Shown here one piece after another: positions 33,642 through 42,825 of a stretch of DNA of 64,000 nucleotides (position 1 is the first letter of the stretch; each line of letters starts with the position of its first letter). The stretch is taken from NCBI RefSeq assembly GCF_001570765.1, contig NZ_BCSH01000009.1, positions 62,001-126,000 of the forward strand, in the 5' to 3' direction. The notes under the pieces are model-generated. The model was not told where the DNA came from. It did no database searches and saw only the letters and a program-made list of their open reading frames with translations. The DNA is from Nocardiopsis listeri NBRC 13360 (GTDB lineage Bacteria > Actinomycetota > Actinomycetes > Streptosporangiales > Streptosporangiaceae). The position numbers were made by a program, and so were the translations under genes.

Positions 33642-35003
33642 GTGCGCACCACCACCTTCACCACCGGCGCCACCGCCGTGGCGGCCTCGGCGCTCCTGCT
33701 CACCGGCTGCGCCGGGGCGGGGGCCACCTCCGCGGGGGAGGGGGCCGTCCGGCTGACCGTCGCGATCGTGTCCAACCCACAGATGCAGGACGCGATCTCC
33801 CTGCAGGACGAGTTCCGCGAGCAGAACCCCGGCATCGAGGTCGACTTCGTGTCCCTGCCCGAGAACGAGGCCCGCGCCAAGATCACCACGTCCGTGGCCA
33901 CCGGCGGGGGCGAGTTCGACGCCGTCATGATCAGCAACTACGAGACCCGCCAGTGGGCCGAGTACGGCTGGCTGGAGAACCTGCAACCCCTCATCGACGC
34001 ATCCGAGGGCTACGACCACGAGGACTTCATCCCCTCCCTGCGCGAGGACCTGTCCGTGGACGGCGACATGTACTCGGTGCCCTTCTACGGGGAGTCGTCC
34101 TTCCTGACCTATCGCACCGACCTGTTCGAACAGGCCGGCCTGGAGATGCCCGAGAACCCCACCTGGGACGAGGTCGCCGACCTCGCGGCCGAACTCGACG
34201 GGGTGGAGCCGGGCGTGGCCGGGATCTGCCTGCGCGGCCTGGCCGGATGGGGTGAGGTCCTCAGCCCGTTCAACAGCGTCCTCAACACCTTCGGTGGCCG
34301 CTGGTACGACGAGGAGTGGAACGCCGAACTCGACTCCCCGCAGTTCCAGGAGCCCGCCGACTTCTACGTGGAGCTGGTCCGCGAACACGGCCAGCCCGGC
34401 GCCGCCAACAGCGGCTTCGGCGACTGCCTGAACCACTACTCCCAGGGCCGCGCGGCCATGTTCTACGACTCCACCTCCATGGTCAGCACCATCGAGGACG
34501 AGGACAACGCGACCGTGGCCGGACTCAACGGCTACGCGCCCGCCCCGGTGGCCGAGAGCGACTACGGCGGCTGGCTCTACGCCTGGACCCTGGGCATCCC
34601 CTCCACCTCCGAGCACAAGGAGGAGGCCTGGGAGTTCCTGGAGTGGATGACCGACCGGGAGTACGTGCGCACGGTCGCCGAGGAGTACGGCTGGCAGCGG
34701 GTCCCACCCGGCAACCGACTGTCCACCTTCGAGGAGCCCGAGTACCAGGAGGTCGCGGGGGCCTACGCCGAACCCATGCTCCAGGGCATCGAGGAGGCCG
34801 ACCCGCAGGACCCGGGCACCCGACCCGTCCCCTACGACGGCATCGGCTTCCTGGCCATCCCCGAGTTCCAGGACCTGGGAACCCGGGTCAGTCAGCAGCT
34901 CAGCGCCGCCATCGCCGGACGGATCACCGTCGAAGAGGCGCTCGCGCAGAGCCAGGAGTACGCCGAGACGGTCGGCGACACCTACAAGGAGGACGGGCGA
35001 TGA
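33642..35003 (+). CDS. ABC sugar/polyol transporter substrate-binding lipoprotein
   Basis: 453 aa. A lipoprotein signal ends at Cys23 (LLLTGCAGAG). The rest is a family 1 extracellular solute-binding protein: LQDEFREQNPGIEVDFVSLP, YSVPFYGESSFLTYRTDLF, and AWEFLEWMTDREYVRTVAEE. The binding cleft aromatics suit a sugar or polyol. The GTG follows GGAAAGGCACCATC, and the stop overlaps the first permease start (ATGA). It delivers substrate to the two permeases; no ATPase is encoded here. Confidence 0.93.
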   Translation: MRTTTFTTGATAVAASALLLTGCAGAGATSAGEGAVRLTVAIVSNPQMQDAISLQDEFREQNPGIEVDFVSLPENEARAKITTSVATGGGEFDAVMISNYETRQWAEYGWLENLQPLIDASEGYDHEDFIPSLREDLSVDGDMYSVPFYGESSFLTYRTDLFEQAGLEMPENPTWDEVADLAAELDGVEPGVAGICLRGLAGWGEVLSPFNSVLNTFGGRWYDEEWNAELDSPQFQEPADFYVELVREHGQPGAANSGFGDCLNHYSQGRAAMFYDSTSMVSTIEDEDNATVAGLNGYAPAPVAESDYGGWLYAWTLGIPSTSEHKEEAWEFLEWMTDREYVRTVAEEYGWQRVPPGNRLSTFEEPEYQEVAGAYAEPMLQGIEEADPQDPGTRPVPYDGIGFLAIPEFQDLGTRVSQQLSAAIAGRITVEEALAQSQEYAETVGDTYKEDGR

Positions 35004-35959
35004 GCACGGCGACGGCACCCGCCGAGAAGACGTCCGAGAAGCCGACCGCACCCGCGGCCCGCACCGGTCGCGGCCCACGCGCCGCAGGGTGGGTGCGCCG
35101 GGCACCACTGCTGCCCGCGCTGGTGTTCATGCTGGTCGTCACCCAGCTGCCGTTCCTGGCCACCATCTTCTACTCGCTCAGGTCCTGGAACCTGGTGCGC
35201 CCCGACTCCCAGGCGTGGGTGGGCGTCGCCAACTACCTGGCGGTCTTCACCGACCGGCAGTTCCTCGCCGCGGTGGCCAACACGGTCCTGATCACGGCAG
35301 CCTGCGTGGTGGTGGCGATGCTGCTCGGCATCGGGCTGGCCCTGCTGCTGGACCGGAGTTTCTGGGGCAGGGGCGTGGTGCGCACCCTCGTCATCACCCC
35401 GTTCCTCATCCTGCCGGTGGCCACCGCGCTGCTGTGGAAGCACATCATGTTCGAGCCGGTGTTCGGGCTGATCGGCTTCGTGCTCTCGCCGTTGGGAGTG
35501 GACACCTACGACTGGGTCTCCCAGAGCCCGATCGTGTCCGTGGTCATCGCCCTGGTGTGGCAGTGGACCCCGTTCATGATGCTGCTGGTCCTGGCCGGGT
35601 TGCAGAGCCAGGACACCGACGCGCTGGAGGCCGGACAGGTCGACGGCGCCTCCAAGTGGCAGAGCTTCGTGTGGATCACCCTGCCCCACCTGCGCCGCTA
35701 CATCGAACTGGGCGTCCTGCTGGGGTCGATCTACGTGGTCAACACCTTCGACACGATCTACATGATGACCCAGGGCGGGCCGGGCACCGCCAGCTCCAAC
35801 CTGCCCTTCTACATCTACCAGCGCACCTTCCTCGGCTTCGACATCGGTCAGTCGGCGGCGATGGGCGTCGTGGTGGTGGTCGGCACCATCATCGTGGCGA
35901 TGTTGGCGCTGCGACTGATCTTCCGTACCTTCTTGAACGCACAGGAGGCCACATCGTGA
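35000..35959 (+). CDS. ABC sugar/polyol transporter permease 1 (MalF-like)
   Basis: 319 aa integral membrane protein with six predicted helices, the first at about residues 38-60. The EAA loop that contacts the ATPase is DALEAGQVDGASKWQSFVWI. It starts MSTATAPAEKTSEKPT with a charged Ala/Pro-rich cytoplasmic tail. The ATG overlaps the binding-protein stop, and its stop overlaps the next permease (GTGA). The longer frame from 34316 overlaps the binding protein and is discarded. Confidence 0.94.
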   Translation: MSTATAPAEKTSEKPTAPAARTGRGPRAAGWVRRAPLLPALVFMLVVTQLPFLATIFYSLRSWNLVRPDSQAWVGVANYLAVFTDRQFLAAVANTVLITAACVVVAMLLGIGLALLLDRSFWGRGVVRTLVITPFLILPVATALLWKHIMFEPVFGLIGFVLSPLGVDTYDWVSQSPIVSVVIALVWQWTPFMMLLVLAGLQSQDTDALEAGQVDGASKWQSFVWITLPHLRRYIELGVLLGSIYVVNTFDTIYMMTQGGPGTASSNLPFYIYQRTFLGFDIGQSAAMGVVVVVGTIIVAMLALRLIFRTFLNAQEATS

Positions 35960-36822
35960 CCGCCCAGGCCACCGCACCCGCGGCCTCCGCCGGCGCCCCG
36001 CATCGTCCGCGCCGGCCGATCGGCGCAATCGCCCTGAGCGTGTTCACCTGGCTCGTGGGGCTGGTGTTCGTCTCACCCGTCCTGTGGCTGGTACTGACCG
36101 CGTTCAAGCAGGAGAACCAGGCCGCCACCGACCCGCCCACGCTCTTCTTCCAACCCACCCTGGACCGGTTCGCCGCGGTGCTGGGGGCCGACTTCCTGCC
36201 CTACCTCGGCAACTCCATGATCGCCACCCTGGCCTCCACGCTCCTGGTGCTGGTACTGGGCATACCCGCGGCGTACGCGCTCGCCGTCGCCCCGATCAAG
36301 CGCACCGACGACGTGCTGTTCTTCTTCATCTCCACGAAGATGCTGCCGGTGGTGGCGGTGGTCGTGCCGATCTACGTCGCCGCCGCGCACCTGTCCATGC
36401 TCGACAACGTCTGGACCCTGGTGGTGCTGTACACGGCTATGAACCTGCCTATCGCGGTGTGGATGCTGCGCTCGTTCTTCTTGGAGGTACCCAAGGCGAT
36501 CGTGGAGGCCGCCCGGGTGGAGGGCGCGGGTCTGGGCCGGGTGCTGTGGTCGGTGATGTTGCCGATCATGGCGCCGGGTATCGCGGCCACCGCCCTGATC
36601 TGCATGATCTTCGCGTGGAACGAGTTCTTCTTCGCGGTGAACCTGACCGCCGCGCAGGCCGCCACCGTCCCGGTCTTCCTCACCGGTTTCATCACCAGTG
36701 AGGGATTGTTCGTGGCGCAGCTGTCGGCGGCGGTGGTCATGGCGTCGCTGCCCATCGTGGTGATCGGCTGGACCGCCCAGCGTCAACTCGTCCGCGGCCT
36801 GTCCATGGGCGCCGTCAAGTAG
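35956..36822 (+). CDS. ABC sugar/polyol transporter permease 2 (MalG-like)
   Basis: 288 aa with six transmembrane helices. The EAA motif is IVEAARVEGAGLGRVLWSVM. The end RQLVRGLSMGAVK is the usual C-terminus of MalG-type permeases. The GTG start overlaps the permease 1 stop. The operon has no ATP-binding subunit, so, as for many actinobacterial sugar importers, a shared MsiK-type ATPase elsewhere is expected. A strong hairpin follows the stop. Confidence 0.94.
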   Translation: MTAQATAPAASAGAPHRPRRPIGAIALSVFTWLVGLVFVSPVLWLVLTAFKQENQAATDPPTLFFQPTLDRFAAVLGADFLPYLGNSMIATLASTLLVLVLGIPAAYALAVAPIKRTDDVLFFFISTKMLPVVAVVVPIYVAAAHLSMLDNVWTLVVLYTAMNLPIAVWMLRSFFLEVPKAIVEAARVEGAGLGRVLWSVMLPIMAPGIAATALICMIFAWNEFFFAVNLTAAQAATVPVFLTGFITSEGLFVAQLSAAVVMASLPIVVIGWTAQRQLVRGLSMGAVK

Positions 36823-36830
36823 TGGATTCT

Positions 36831-36865
36831 CCGATCGGGTGCCCGTAATGTGGGCGCCCGATCGG
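36831..36865 (+). repeat. Intercistronic 14-bp hairpin
   Basis: CCGATCGGGTGCCC (36831-36844) pairs with GGGCGCCCGATCGG (36852-36865), with one G-U and a 7-nt loop. It lies between the permease stop and the ribosome site of the next gene. There is no T tract; it may protect the upstream mRNA or attenuate the downstream gene. Confidence 0.65.
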
Positions 36866-36877
36866 AAAGGACCCCTG

Positions 36878-37813
36878 TTGAAGACGTTCACCCTGCCCGG
36901 AACGGGCATCACCGTTCCCAACGTCGTGCTCGGGCTGATGCGCATCGCCCGCAAGACCGACGAGGAGATCCGTGCCCTGGTCGGTGCCGCGCGCGAGGCG
37001 GGGATCGACTTCGTCGACCACGCCGACATCTACGGGCCCACCACCCACGCCTGTGAACGTCGCTTCGCCGAGGCGATGCGCCTGACCTCCTCCGAGCGCG
37101 ACTCCCTGACCATCCAGACCAAGGCCGGCATCGTCCCCGACGGGCCCTACTTCGACCACTCCTACGAGCACATCGTGGCCTCCGTCGAGGGTTCCCTACG
37201 GGCTCTGGACACCGACCACGTCGACGTCCTGCTGCTGCACCGGCCCGACGCGCTCGTCGAACCCGAGGAGGTCGCCCGGGCCTTCGACGAACTCGAAGCG
37301 GCCGGGAAGGTGCGCGCCTTCGGGGTCTCCAACCACACACCCCGCCAGGTCGATCTGTTGCGCAGGTACGTGCGACAGCCGATCGTGGCAAACCAGCTCC
37401 AACTGTCCATCACCCACGCCCCGATCATCACCCAGGGCCTGGCGTCGAACATGCTCGGCGAACCCCAGTCGGCCACCCTGGACGGCGGCGGCGTCCTGGA
37501 CCACGCCCGCCTGCACGACATCACCGTGCAGGCCTGGTCGCCCTTCCAGGCCGGGTTCTTCGACGGGGTGTTCCTGGGTTCGGCCGAACACGCCGAACTC
37601 AACGCGGTCATCGACCGCCTCGCGAAGAAGTACGAAGTGCCGCCCATCGCGGTGGCCACCGCCTGGATCACCCGCCACCCCGCGCGGATGCAGGTCGTAC
37701 TGGGCACCACCACACCCGAACGGGTCACCGGAGCGGCCCAGGGATCGGAGCTGAACCTGACCCGCCCGGAGTGGTACGAACTGACCCGCGCCGCAGGTCA
37801 CCGCGTTCCCTGA
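36878..37813 (+). CDS. Aldo/keto reductase, polyol operon
   Basis: 311 aa from the TTG at 36878, chosen because GGAAAGG lies 7 bp upstream and KTFTLPGTGITVPNVVLGLM is the family N-terminus. It resembles the YdhF subgroup of AKRs: DFVDHADIYGP with catalytic Asp and Tyr, TIQTKAGIVP with Lys, and VDVLLLHRPDAL with His. NADPH binding is near the LGTTTPERVTGAAQ stretch. It probably interconverts the imported polyol or its oxidation product together with the dehydrogenase at the operon start. Confidence 0.9.
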   Translation: MKTFTLPGTGITVPNVVLGLMRIARKTDEEIRALVGAAREAGIDFVDHADIYGPTTHACERRFAEAMRLTSSERDSLTIQTKAGIVPDGPYFDHSYEHIVASVEGSLRALDTDHVDVLLLHRPDALVEPEEVARAFDELEAAGKVRAFGVSNHTPRQVDLLRRYVRQPIVANQLQLSITHAPIITQGLASNMLGEPQSATLDGGGVLDHARLHDITVQAWSPFQAGFFDGVFLGSAEHAELNAVIDRLAKKYEVPPIAVATAWITRHPARMQVVLGTTTPERVTGAAQGSELNLTRPEWYELTRAAGHRVP

Positions 37814-37847
37814 CACCCAAGGTGGGGTACTCCCATGCCCCGGCCTC

Positions 37848-37870
37848 CGGTACTGTACCGTCTGGACGGT
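37848..37870 (+). promoter_or_regulatory. Overlapping palindromes before the GNAT gene
   Basis: CGGTACTGTACCG (37848-37860) is a perfect palindrome around one base. It overlaps ACCGT-CTGG-ACGGT (37857-37870). Both end 16 bp before the GNAT gene. They could be a TetR-type operator, but no regulator gene is adjacent. Confidence 0.4.
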
Positions 37871-37886
37871 TCATGAAAGGGGAGGT

Positions 37887-38531
37887 ATGGGACGCGCGGA
37901 GGAAAGAGGGGACGGGCTCTCGATACGGGCGGCCGGCCGCCGGGACGTGACGGCGGTGTCCCGGGTACTGGCACGGGCCTTCGAGAAGGACCCGTTCGTG
38001 GCGTGGATGTTCCCCGAGGACCTCGGGCGGCGGGCACGCCGGCTCTACGCGATCGAGGCCGGGTTCGAGTACCTGCCGTACGGGCTGATCGACGTCGCCG
38101 TGCTCGACGACCGGGTCGTGGGCGCGGCCCTGTGGGGCAGACCCGACGTCTCCACGGGCCCGGGCGCCCTGCGCTCCCTTCCGCACCTGGCCGCGCTCTT
38201 GGGGGTGGAACGGCTGCCCACCGTGTTCCGGGGCCTCACGAGCCTTTCCGAACACACGCCCCGAACGCCGCACTGGTACCTCGCGGAACTGGGCACCGAC
38301 CCCGACGCCCGGGGCGTCGGGGCCGGTGTGGGCCTGCTGCGTCATGGGCTGGAACGGGCCGACCTGCACGGCGCACCGGTCTTCCTGGAATCGAGCAACG
38401 CGGAGAACCTGCCGTTCTACGAACGCTTCGGGTTCCGTGTCCTGGCCGAGGTCCCCATGCCCGACGGGCCGATCCTGCACACCATGCTGCGCGACCCGGA
38501 ACAAGCCGGGGAGCGAGCAGTCGATCAGTGA
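37887..38531 (+). CDS. GNAT family N-acetyltransferase
   Basis: 214 aa. The acetyl-CoA binding motif A is YLAELGTDPDARGVGAGVGL, with RxxGxG realised as RGVGAG. Motif B, LESSNAENLPFYERFGF, closes the fold. This is a cytoplasmic acetyltransferase with unknown acceptor. GGGGAGGT precedes the ATG directly. Its stop overlaps the stop of the convergent AztD-like gene by 7 bp, so the two transcripts are antisense at their ends. Confidence 0.92.
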   Translation: MGRAEERGDGLSIRAAGRRDVTAVSRVLARAFEKDPFVAWMFPEDLGRRARRLYAIEAGFEYLPYGLIDVAVLDDRVVGAALWGRPDVSTGPGALRSLPHLAALLGVERLPTVFRGLTSLSEHTPRTPHWYLAELGTDPDARGVGAGVGLLRHGLERADLHGAPVFLESSNAENLPFYERFGFRVLAEVPMPDGPILHTMLRDPEQAGERAVDQ

Positions 38532-39712
38532 TCGACTCCGCTGAGCTCGTTGGGGGTCTCCTCCAGCGTCACCGAGGCGGTGACCTCACCACTGGCCAGG
38601 TCCACGGCGTGCACCTGGTCGGTGGCGGTGTCGGTCACGTAGGCGGTGCCACCGCGCACGAACAGGGCGGGGCGGGGCTCCTGCCACTCCAGCGGCTCCT
38701 CCCACTCGTCCATCAGGTCGATGCCGTCGGTGATCTCGGCCGATTCGGGGTCGATCACGTGCAACGTGCCGTCGGTGCCCAGGACCAGGGCCTCACCGTC
38801 CGGGCCACGGCCCAGGGAACGGAAGGTGTAGCTGGAGGGCAGGTCGACCAGTTCCATGGAGGAGTCGGCGGTGTCGACGAGGGCGACCTGCTCGGGGCGC
38901 TCCAGCTCGGCGTCCGGGTCGGTCTTGTAGTCGCCCAGGACGATGGGGGAGTCGTCGGAACCGGCCTGGTTGCCGATGCGCCCGTAGTCGTCCTCGCCGT
39001 CCACCTTGGTGAAGTCGCCGTCCTGGTAGATCAGGACACCGTCCTCGCAACCGATGACCACGGCCTCGCCCTCGGCCGTGGTCTCCCCGTGCACGCCGGG
39101 GCACTCCTCGCTCCGGGCGACCTCTTCGCGGTCCTCGTCCAGGACGACGGCGCCGACACGTTCCTCCTCGTCGCCGAGGGTGACGAGGAGCTCCCCGCTC
39201 TCCAGCTCGACGGCCACGCCGTGGTGGGCCTCCTCGGTGGTGTAGGTGTCGAGGTCGGCGGGTGTTCCCTCGCCGAGCGCGTCGGTGTCGAAGGCGGTCA
39301 CCTCACCGGTTCCGTCGGCGAACAGTACGGTGCGTCCCGCGTGCCGGACCACGTGCCCGGGGGTGTCGGCGGCGAAGACCGTGTCGGTCAACCGCGCGCC
39401 GACGGCGTCCAGGACCTGGAAGCCCTCGGAGGTGGAGACGAACACGTGCTGCTCGTCCCCGGCGGGGTTGAGGCGGTTGAATCCCTCCAGCGTGATGTCC
39501 TCGATGACCTCCAGGGTCTGGCCGTCCAAGACGTAGAGGCCACCGTCGTAGGTGGTGACGACGGGTTCGTTCACCGAGACGCCGGTCTCGTCGGAGGTCT
39601 CCGCTCCGGCTTCGGACGCGGTGTCGTCGTCGGTGCCGCAGGCGGTCAGCAGCAGCCCCGCGCAGAGCAGGACGGGTAGTGCGGCCCGGCGTCGGTGGTG
39701 TGGTGTGCGCAT
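38525..39712 (-). CDS. aztD: AztD-like zinc metallochaperone lipoprotein (copy 1)
   Basis: 395 aa. A lipobox (LLLTACGTDD, Cys25) implies lipid anchoring outside the membrane. The body is a seven-blade-type beta-propeller with repeating strands (GLYVLDGQTLEVIED, EAHHGVAVELESGELLV, RGGTAYVTDTATDQVHAVDL), as in AztD, which hands zinc to the binding protein AztC. Candidate zinc histidines are in EEAHHGVAV. It lacks the DHGDHKH motif of the second copy. It is 75 bp downstream of aztC and probably in the same zinc-controlled transcript. Confidence 0.78.
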   Translation of the reverse strand: MRTPHHRRRAALPVLLCAGLLLTACGTDDDTASEAGAETSDETGVSVNEPVVTTYDGGLYVLDGQTLEVIEDITLEGFNRLNPAGDEQHVFVSTSEGFQVLDAVGARLTDTVFAADTPGHVVRHAGRTVLFADGTGEVTAFDTDALGEGTPADLDTYTTEEAHHGVAVELESGELLVTLGDEEERVGAVVLDEDREEVARSEECPGVHGETTAEGEAVVIGCEDGVLIYQDGDFTKVDGEDDYGRIGNQAGSDDSPIVLGDYKTDPDAELERPEQVALVDTADSSMELVDLPSSYTFRSLGRGPDGEALVLGTDGTLHVIDPESAEITDGIDLMDEWEEPLEWQEPRPALFVRGGTAYVTDTATDQVHAVDLASGEVTASVTLEETPNELSGVDH

Positions 39713-39787
39713 GGTTCTCTTTCGGTTCTCGGTGTGGGAGAAAACGGCCGTGGCGGGAGACCACGGCCCGGGGACCCGGGGATCGGG

Positions 39788-40714
39788 TCAGTCGCCGTCG
39801 AGTCCGGCGGCGATGGCTTCGGTGTTGGCGCGCATCATCTCCAGGTAGGTGGCGGCGCCTCCGCCCTCCTCGGTGAGGGATTCGGAGTGGAGCGGGACGA
39901 CCTCGATCTCCACCCCCGCCTCCTCGGCCATGACGGTGGCCAGGCGGTCGGGTTGGGAGGAGTCGGCGAAGACCGCCGAGACGCCCGACTCGGCGACGGC
40001 GTCGGAGAGGTCCTTGAGGTCGGAGGTACTGGGGGAGGCCAGGGTCGTGCCGCTGGGGATGACCGCGCCGATGACCTCGAAGTCGTAGCGGTCGGCGAGG
40101 TAGCCGAAGACGTGGTGGTTGGTCACGAGCCGGCGGTCCTCGTCCGGCAGGGCGCCGAACTCCTCGCCCATCCACGTGTCGAGTTCTTGGACCTGGGTGG
40201 CGTAGGCCTCGGCGGCGGCCCGGACCGAGTCGGGGTCCACACCGTCGACCTCCTCGACCACGTGTTCGGTGATCAGGTCCACCGCCATGAGCACACGGGC
40301 CGGGTCGGTCCAAAAGTGCGGGTCGGGCTCGCCCTCGCTCTCGTCGGAGGTGTAGGGGAGGGGGTCGACGTTCGCGCCGACCTCCAGAGCGGGCACGCCC
40401 GCCTCCTCCGCCGCGGCGACGTTGCGGGCGATCCCCTCCTCCAGACCGAGACCGTTGTGCACGACCAGGTCGGCGTTCTCCAGCCTCGCGGCCTCCTGGG
40501 CGGAGACACCGAACGAGTGCGGGTCGGCGTTGGGCTTCATCAGTACGGTCACCTCGGCCTGGTCGCCGACGATCTCCCGCGTGATGTCGCCGAGGATGTT
40601 GGTGGTCACCACGATTCCCTCACCGCCGTCGTCGGGAGAGCAGGCGCCCAGCGCGACGACGAGTCCGGTGACGGTGAGCGCGGTCAGCGCCTTGCGGGGA
40701 TACACGTCGATCAC
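39788..40714 (-). CDS. aztC: Zinc ABC transporter substrate-binding lipoprotein AztC
   Basis: 308 aa cluster A-I metal-binding protein. The lipobox is ALGAC (Cys25). Expected zinc ligands are His66 (NADPHSFG), His133 (DPHFWTDP), His200/201 (VTNHHVFGYLADRY) and Asp251 (VFADSSQ). The flexible loop before His133 is short and acidic, not His-rich, as in AztC rather than ZnuA. The ATG overlaps the preceding aztD-like stop (ATGA). It receives zinc from AztD-type chaperones and passes it to the permease. Confidence 0.9.
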   Translation of the reverse strand: MIDVYPRKALTALTVTGLVVALGACSPDDGGEGIVVTTNILGDITREIVGDQAEVTVLMKPNADPHSFGVSAQEAARLENADLVVHNGLGLEEGIARNVAAAEEAGVPALEVGANVDPLPYTSDESEGEPDPHFWTDPARVLMAVDLITEHVVEEVDGVDPDSVRAAAEAYATQVQELDTWMGEEFGALPDEDRRLVTNHHVFGYLADRYDFEVIGAVIPSGTTLASPSTSDLKDLSDAVAESGVSAVFADSSQPDRLATVMAEEAGVEIEVVPLHSESLTEEGGGAATYLEMMRANTEAIAAGLDGD

Positions 40715-41898
40715 CGTCCCGTCTCGACCATGAGGTGCGGTGCGATGTCCACCTCGAAGGTGCGGGCCGTACGAAGGTCGTCGTTGTAGTCGATCTCGTG
40801 GACCAGACCGGCCTCGGCGTCGTTGACGTAGGCGCGGGAGGTGTCCACCTGGAGCGTGGGCGGGTGTTCGGCGTCGATGGTCGCCACCAGCGCGACGCCG
40901 GCCGTCTCCTCGCCGTTTTGCGGGTCGAAGGAGTGCAGCGTGCCCGCACCGTCCAGGGCCAGGACGGGCATCCCCTCACCGACCGCGGTCACCGCCACCG
41001 TGTCGTCGAGGTCGAGGGCACGCCACTCGGACGCGGCCAGGTCCAGGACCCACGGGTCACCGTCGGTGGACAGTGCGGCCAGGACGGCCGAGCCGGGGCG
41101 GTGATGGAAGGAGTCGACGCGCCCGGAGCCCGGATAGGGCAGGACGGACGCTTCGAGGGCGTCGTCCTCCTCGCTCAGGTGCAGGGCGCCCTCGGCGCAG
41201 CCCACGATCAGGCCGCGACGGGTGACGGCCGCCCCTCGGGGGTCGGCGCAGGACTCGTCCAACGTCTGGACGGATTCTCCGTCCCGCTCCAGACCCTGGA
41301 CCGTGCCGTCCTCGCCCACGGTGACCAGGCCACCGGCGAACGGCAGGGCGAGCGTCGTTTCCTCGGGGACCAGGTCACCGGAGGTGGTGACCGTTCCCTC
41401 CTCCAACCCCTCCCGTTCCAGGACCAGGGAGGTGCCCGCGTCATCGATCGCCGAGGTCAGCACGGTGTCGGTGACGACCGTGGCGATGGTGACCCCCTCC
41501 AGCGTGCCGACCGGCCCGGTGTCGGCCCGGTAGTAGTGCTTGTGATCGCCGTGGTCGACCGTCCACACCCCGCTGTCGAACACCTCTGTGGTCCTATCAC
41601 CGGATGAATGAAGGTAGGCGAACCGACCGTCCTCGGCGATGCCGTCCGCCCCCGGGACGGCGTCGAGTTCGGTGACCTCCTCGGTGATCAGGTCCACCAG
41701 CCGCACCTCGCCGCTGTCAGCGTCGGCGAGGACCAGCCGGGACTGCGGTTCGGCGGTCTCCTCCGCTCCTTCGACGTAGCCGTGGGGCGTCTCCTCGGTC
41801 TCGGGTGTCTCGTCTTGGGGAGCCTCTCCGGCGCAGCCGGCCAGGAGTAGGGCGCACAGCCCCACTGCCGTGGCCTTCGCGGTGGTCAGGGGTCTCAC
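40711..41898 (-). CDS. aztD: AztD zinc metallochaperone lipoprotein (copy 2)
   Basis: 395 aa from the GTG at 41898, which overlaps the permease stop (GTGA). The lipobox is LLAGC (Cys22). Propeller repeats run along the protein, and the conserved AztD zinc motif VWTVDHGDHKHYY is at residues 111-123, with His116, His119 and His121. Additional histidines are in DSFHHRPGSAV. The open frame beyond the GTG lies inside the permease gene. This is the canonical AztD of the locus, positioned between permease and binding protein. Confidence 0.85.
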   Translation of the reverse strand: MRPLTTAKATAVGLCALLLAGCAGEAPQDETPETEETPHGYVEGAEETAEPQSRLVLADADSGEVRLVDLITEEVTELDAVPGADGIAEDGRFAYLHSSGDRTTEVFDSGVWTVDHGDHKHYYRADTGPVGTLEGVTIATVVTDTVLTSAIDDAGTSLVLEREGLEEGTVTTSGDLVPEETTLALPFAGGLVTVGEDGTVQGLERDGESVQTLDESCADPRGAAVTRRGLIVGCAEGALHLSEEDDALEASVLPYPGSGRVDSFHHRPGSAVLAALSTDGDPWVLDLAASEWRALDLDDTVAVTAVGEGMPVLALDGAGTLHSFDPQNGEETAGVALVATIDAEHPPTLQVDTSRAYVNDAEAGLVHEIDYNDDLRTARTFEVDIAPHLMVETGR

Positions 41899-42791
41899 GG
41901 GGTCATCGACCTCTCTTCGAGTCGAGGGTGGGAAGGGGACGTGGCGCAAGGGGGATTGGGGCGTGCTCGTCGTGCGAGCCGAGAACGCAGGGCCGAGAGC
42001 GCCACGGAGACGAAGAAGAACGCCACGGCGGTCGCCGCGATGCTCGCCCCGGCCGCGGTCTCCCAGTGCCAGGAGGCCAACAACCCGAAGTAGGTCGAGG
42101 CGACACCGATCAGGGCGGCGACGCACATGATCATCGGCACGCTCCTGGCCCACAGCACGGCCGCCGCGGGGGGTGCGATCAGTAGGCCGAACACCAACAG
42201 GGTGCCGACCACGTGGAAGGAGGCGACCACGGCCAGGGTGACCAGGGCGAGCATCGCGGCGTGGGTGGCGCGCGGGGCCAGCCCCAGGGTGTGCGCTTTT
42301 CGGGGGTCGAACGCCAGGGCCATGAAGGCCCGGTGCCCCACGACCGCCATCGCCAGCGCCACCGACAGGCAGATCCCCAGGTGCCACAGGTCACGTTCGC
42401 GCACCGCCAGCACGTCACCGAACAGGAGCCCGGTGAGGTCGACGGCGAACGTGGCCGAGTGCGAGACCAGGATGACGCCGACGGAGAGCATGCCGACGAA
42501 CAACAGTCCGATGCTCGTGTCCTGCGACAGCCGTCGGGAGCGGTTCAACAGGGTGACCCCCGCGGCCATGGCCCCGGCCGCCAGGGCGGCGCCCAGGAAC
42601 AGGCTCTGGCCGAGCAGGGCGGCCAGGGCCACCCCGGGGAGCATGCCGTGCGACATCGCGTCCCCGAGGAAGGCCATCCCGCGCAGGACGACCCACGTTC
42701 CCGCGATCGCGCAGATGAGGGAGACGAGGGAGCCACCCCACAACGCCCGCTGGACGAAGGTGACCCCGAACGGATCGATCAGTGCTTCCAT
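41895..42791 (-). CDS. aztB: Zinc ABC transporter permease AztB
   Basis: 298 aa ABC-3 family membrane protein with about eight hydrophobic helices. Family marks include MEALIDPFGVTFVQRALWGG, AFLGDAMSHGMLPGVALAAL and LLFGDVLAVRERDLWHLG. The C-terminal tail (about 30 residues) is basic. The ATG at 42791 is 15 bp from the Zur-like palindrome; the frame extends to 42875 through the operator and is rejected. It is first of the minus-strand part of the zinc locus. Confidence 0.92.
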   Translation of the reverse strand: MEALIDPFGVTFVQRALWGGSLVSLICAIAGTWVVLRGMAFLGDAMSHGMLPGVALAALLGQSLFLGAALAAGAMAAGVTLLNRSRRLSQDTSIGLLFVGMLSVGVILVSHSATFAVDLTGLLFGDVLAVRERDLWHLGICLSVALAMAVVGHRAFMALAFDPRKAHTLGLAPRATHAAMLALVTLAVVASFHVVGTLLVFGLLIAPPAAAVLWARSVPMIMCVAALIGVASTYFGLLASWHWETAAGASIAATAVAFFFVSVALSALRSRLARRARPNPPCATSPSHPRLEERSMTP

Positions 42792-42806
42792 GATGCGACA
42801 CTCTAC

Positions 42807-42825
42807 AACGACAATCATTATCGTT
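42807..42825. promoter_or_regulatory. Zur-like operator between aztB and aztA
   Basis: AACGACAAT-C-ATTATCGTT (42807-42825) is a 19-bp dyad with 8 of 9 pairs. It is an AT-rich island in the 73-bp divergent region. Size, position and ACAATCATTATCG core fit a Fur/Zur-family box, so zinc-dependent repression of both directions is likely. Confidence 0.75.
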
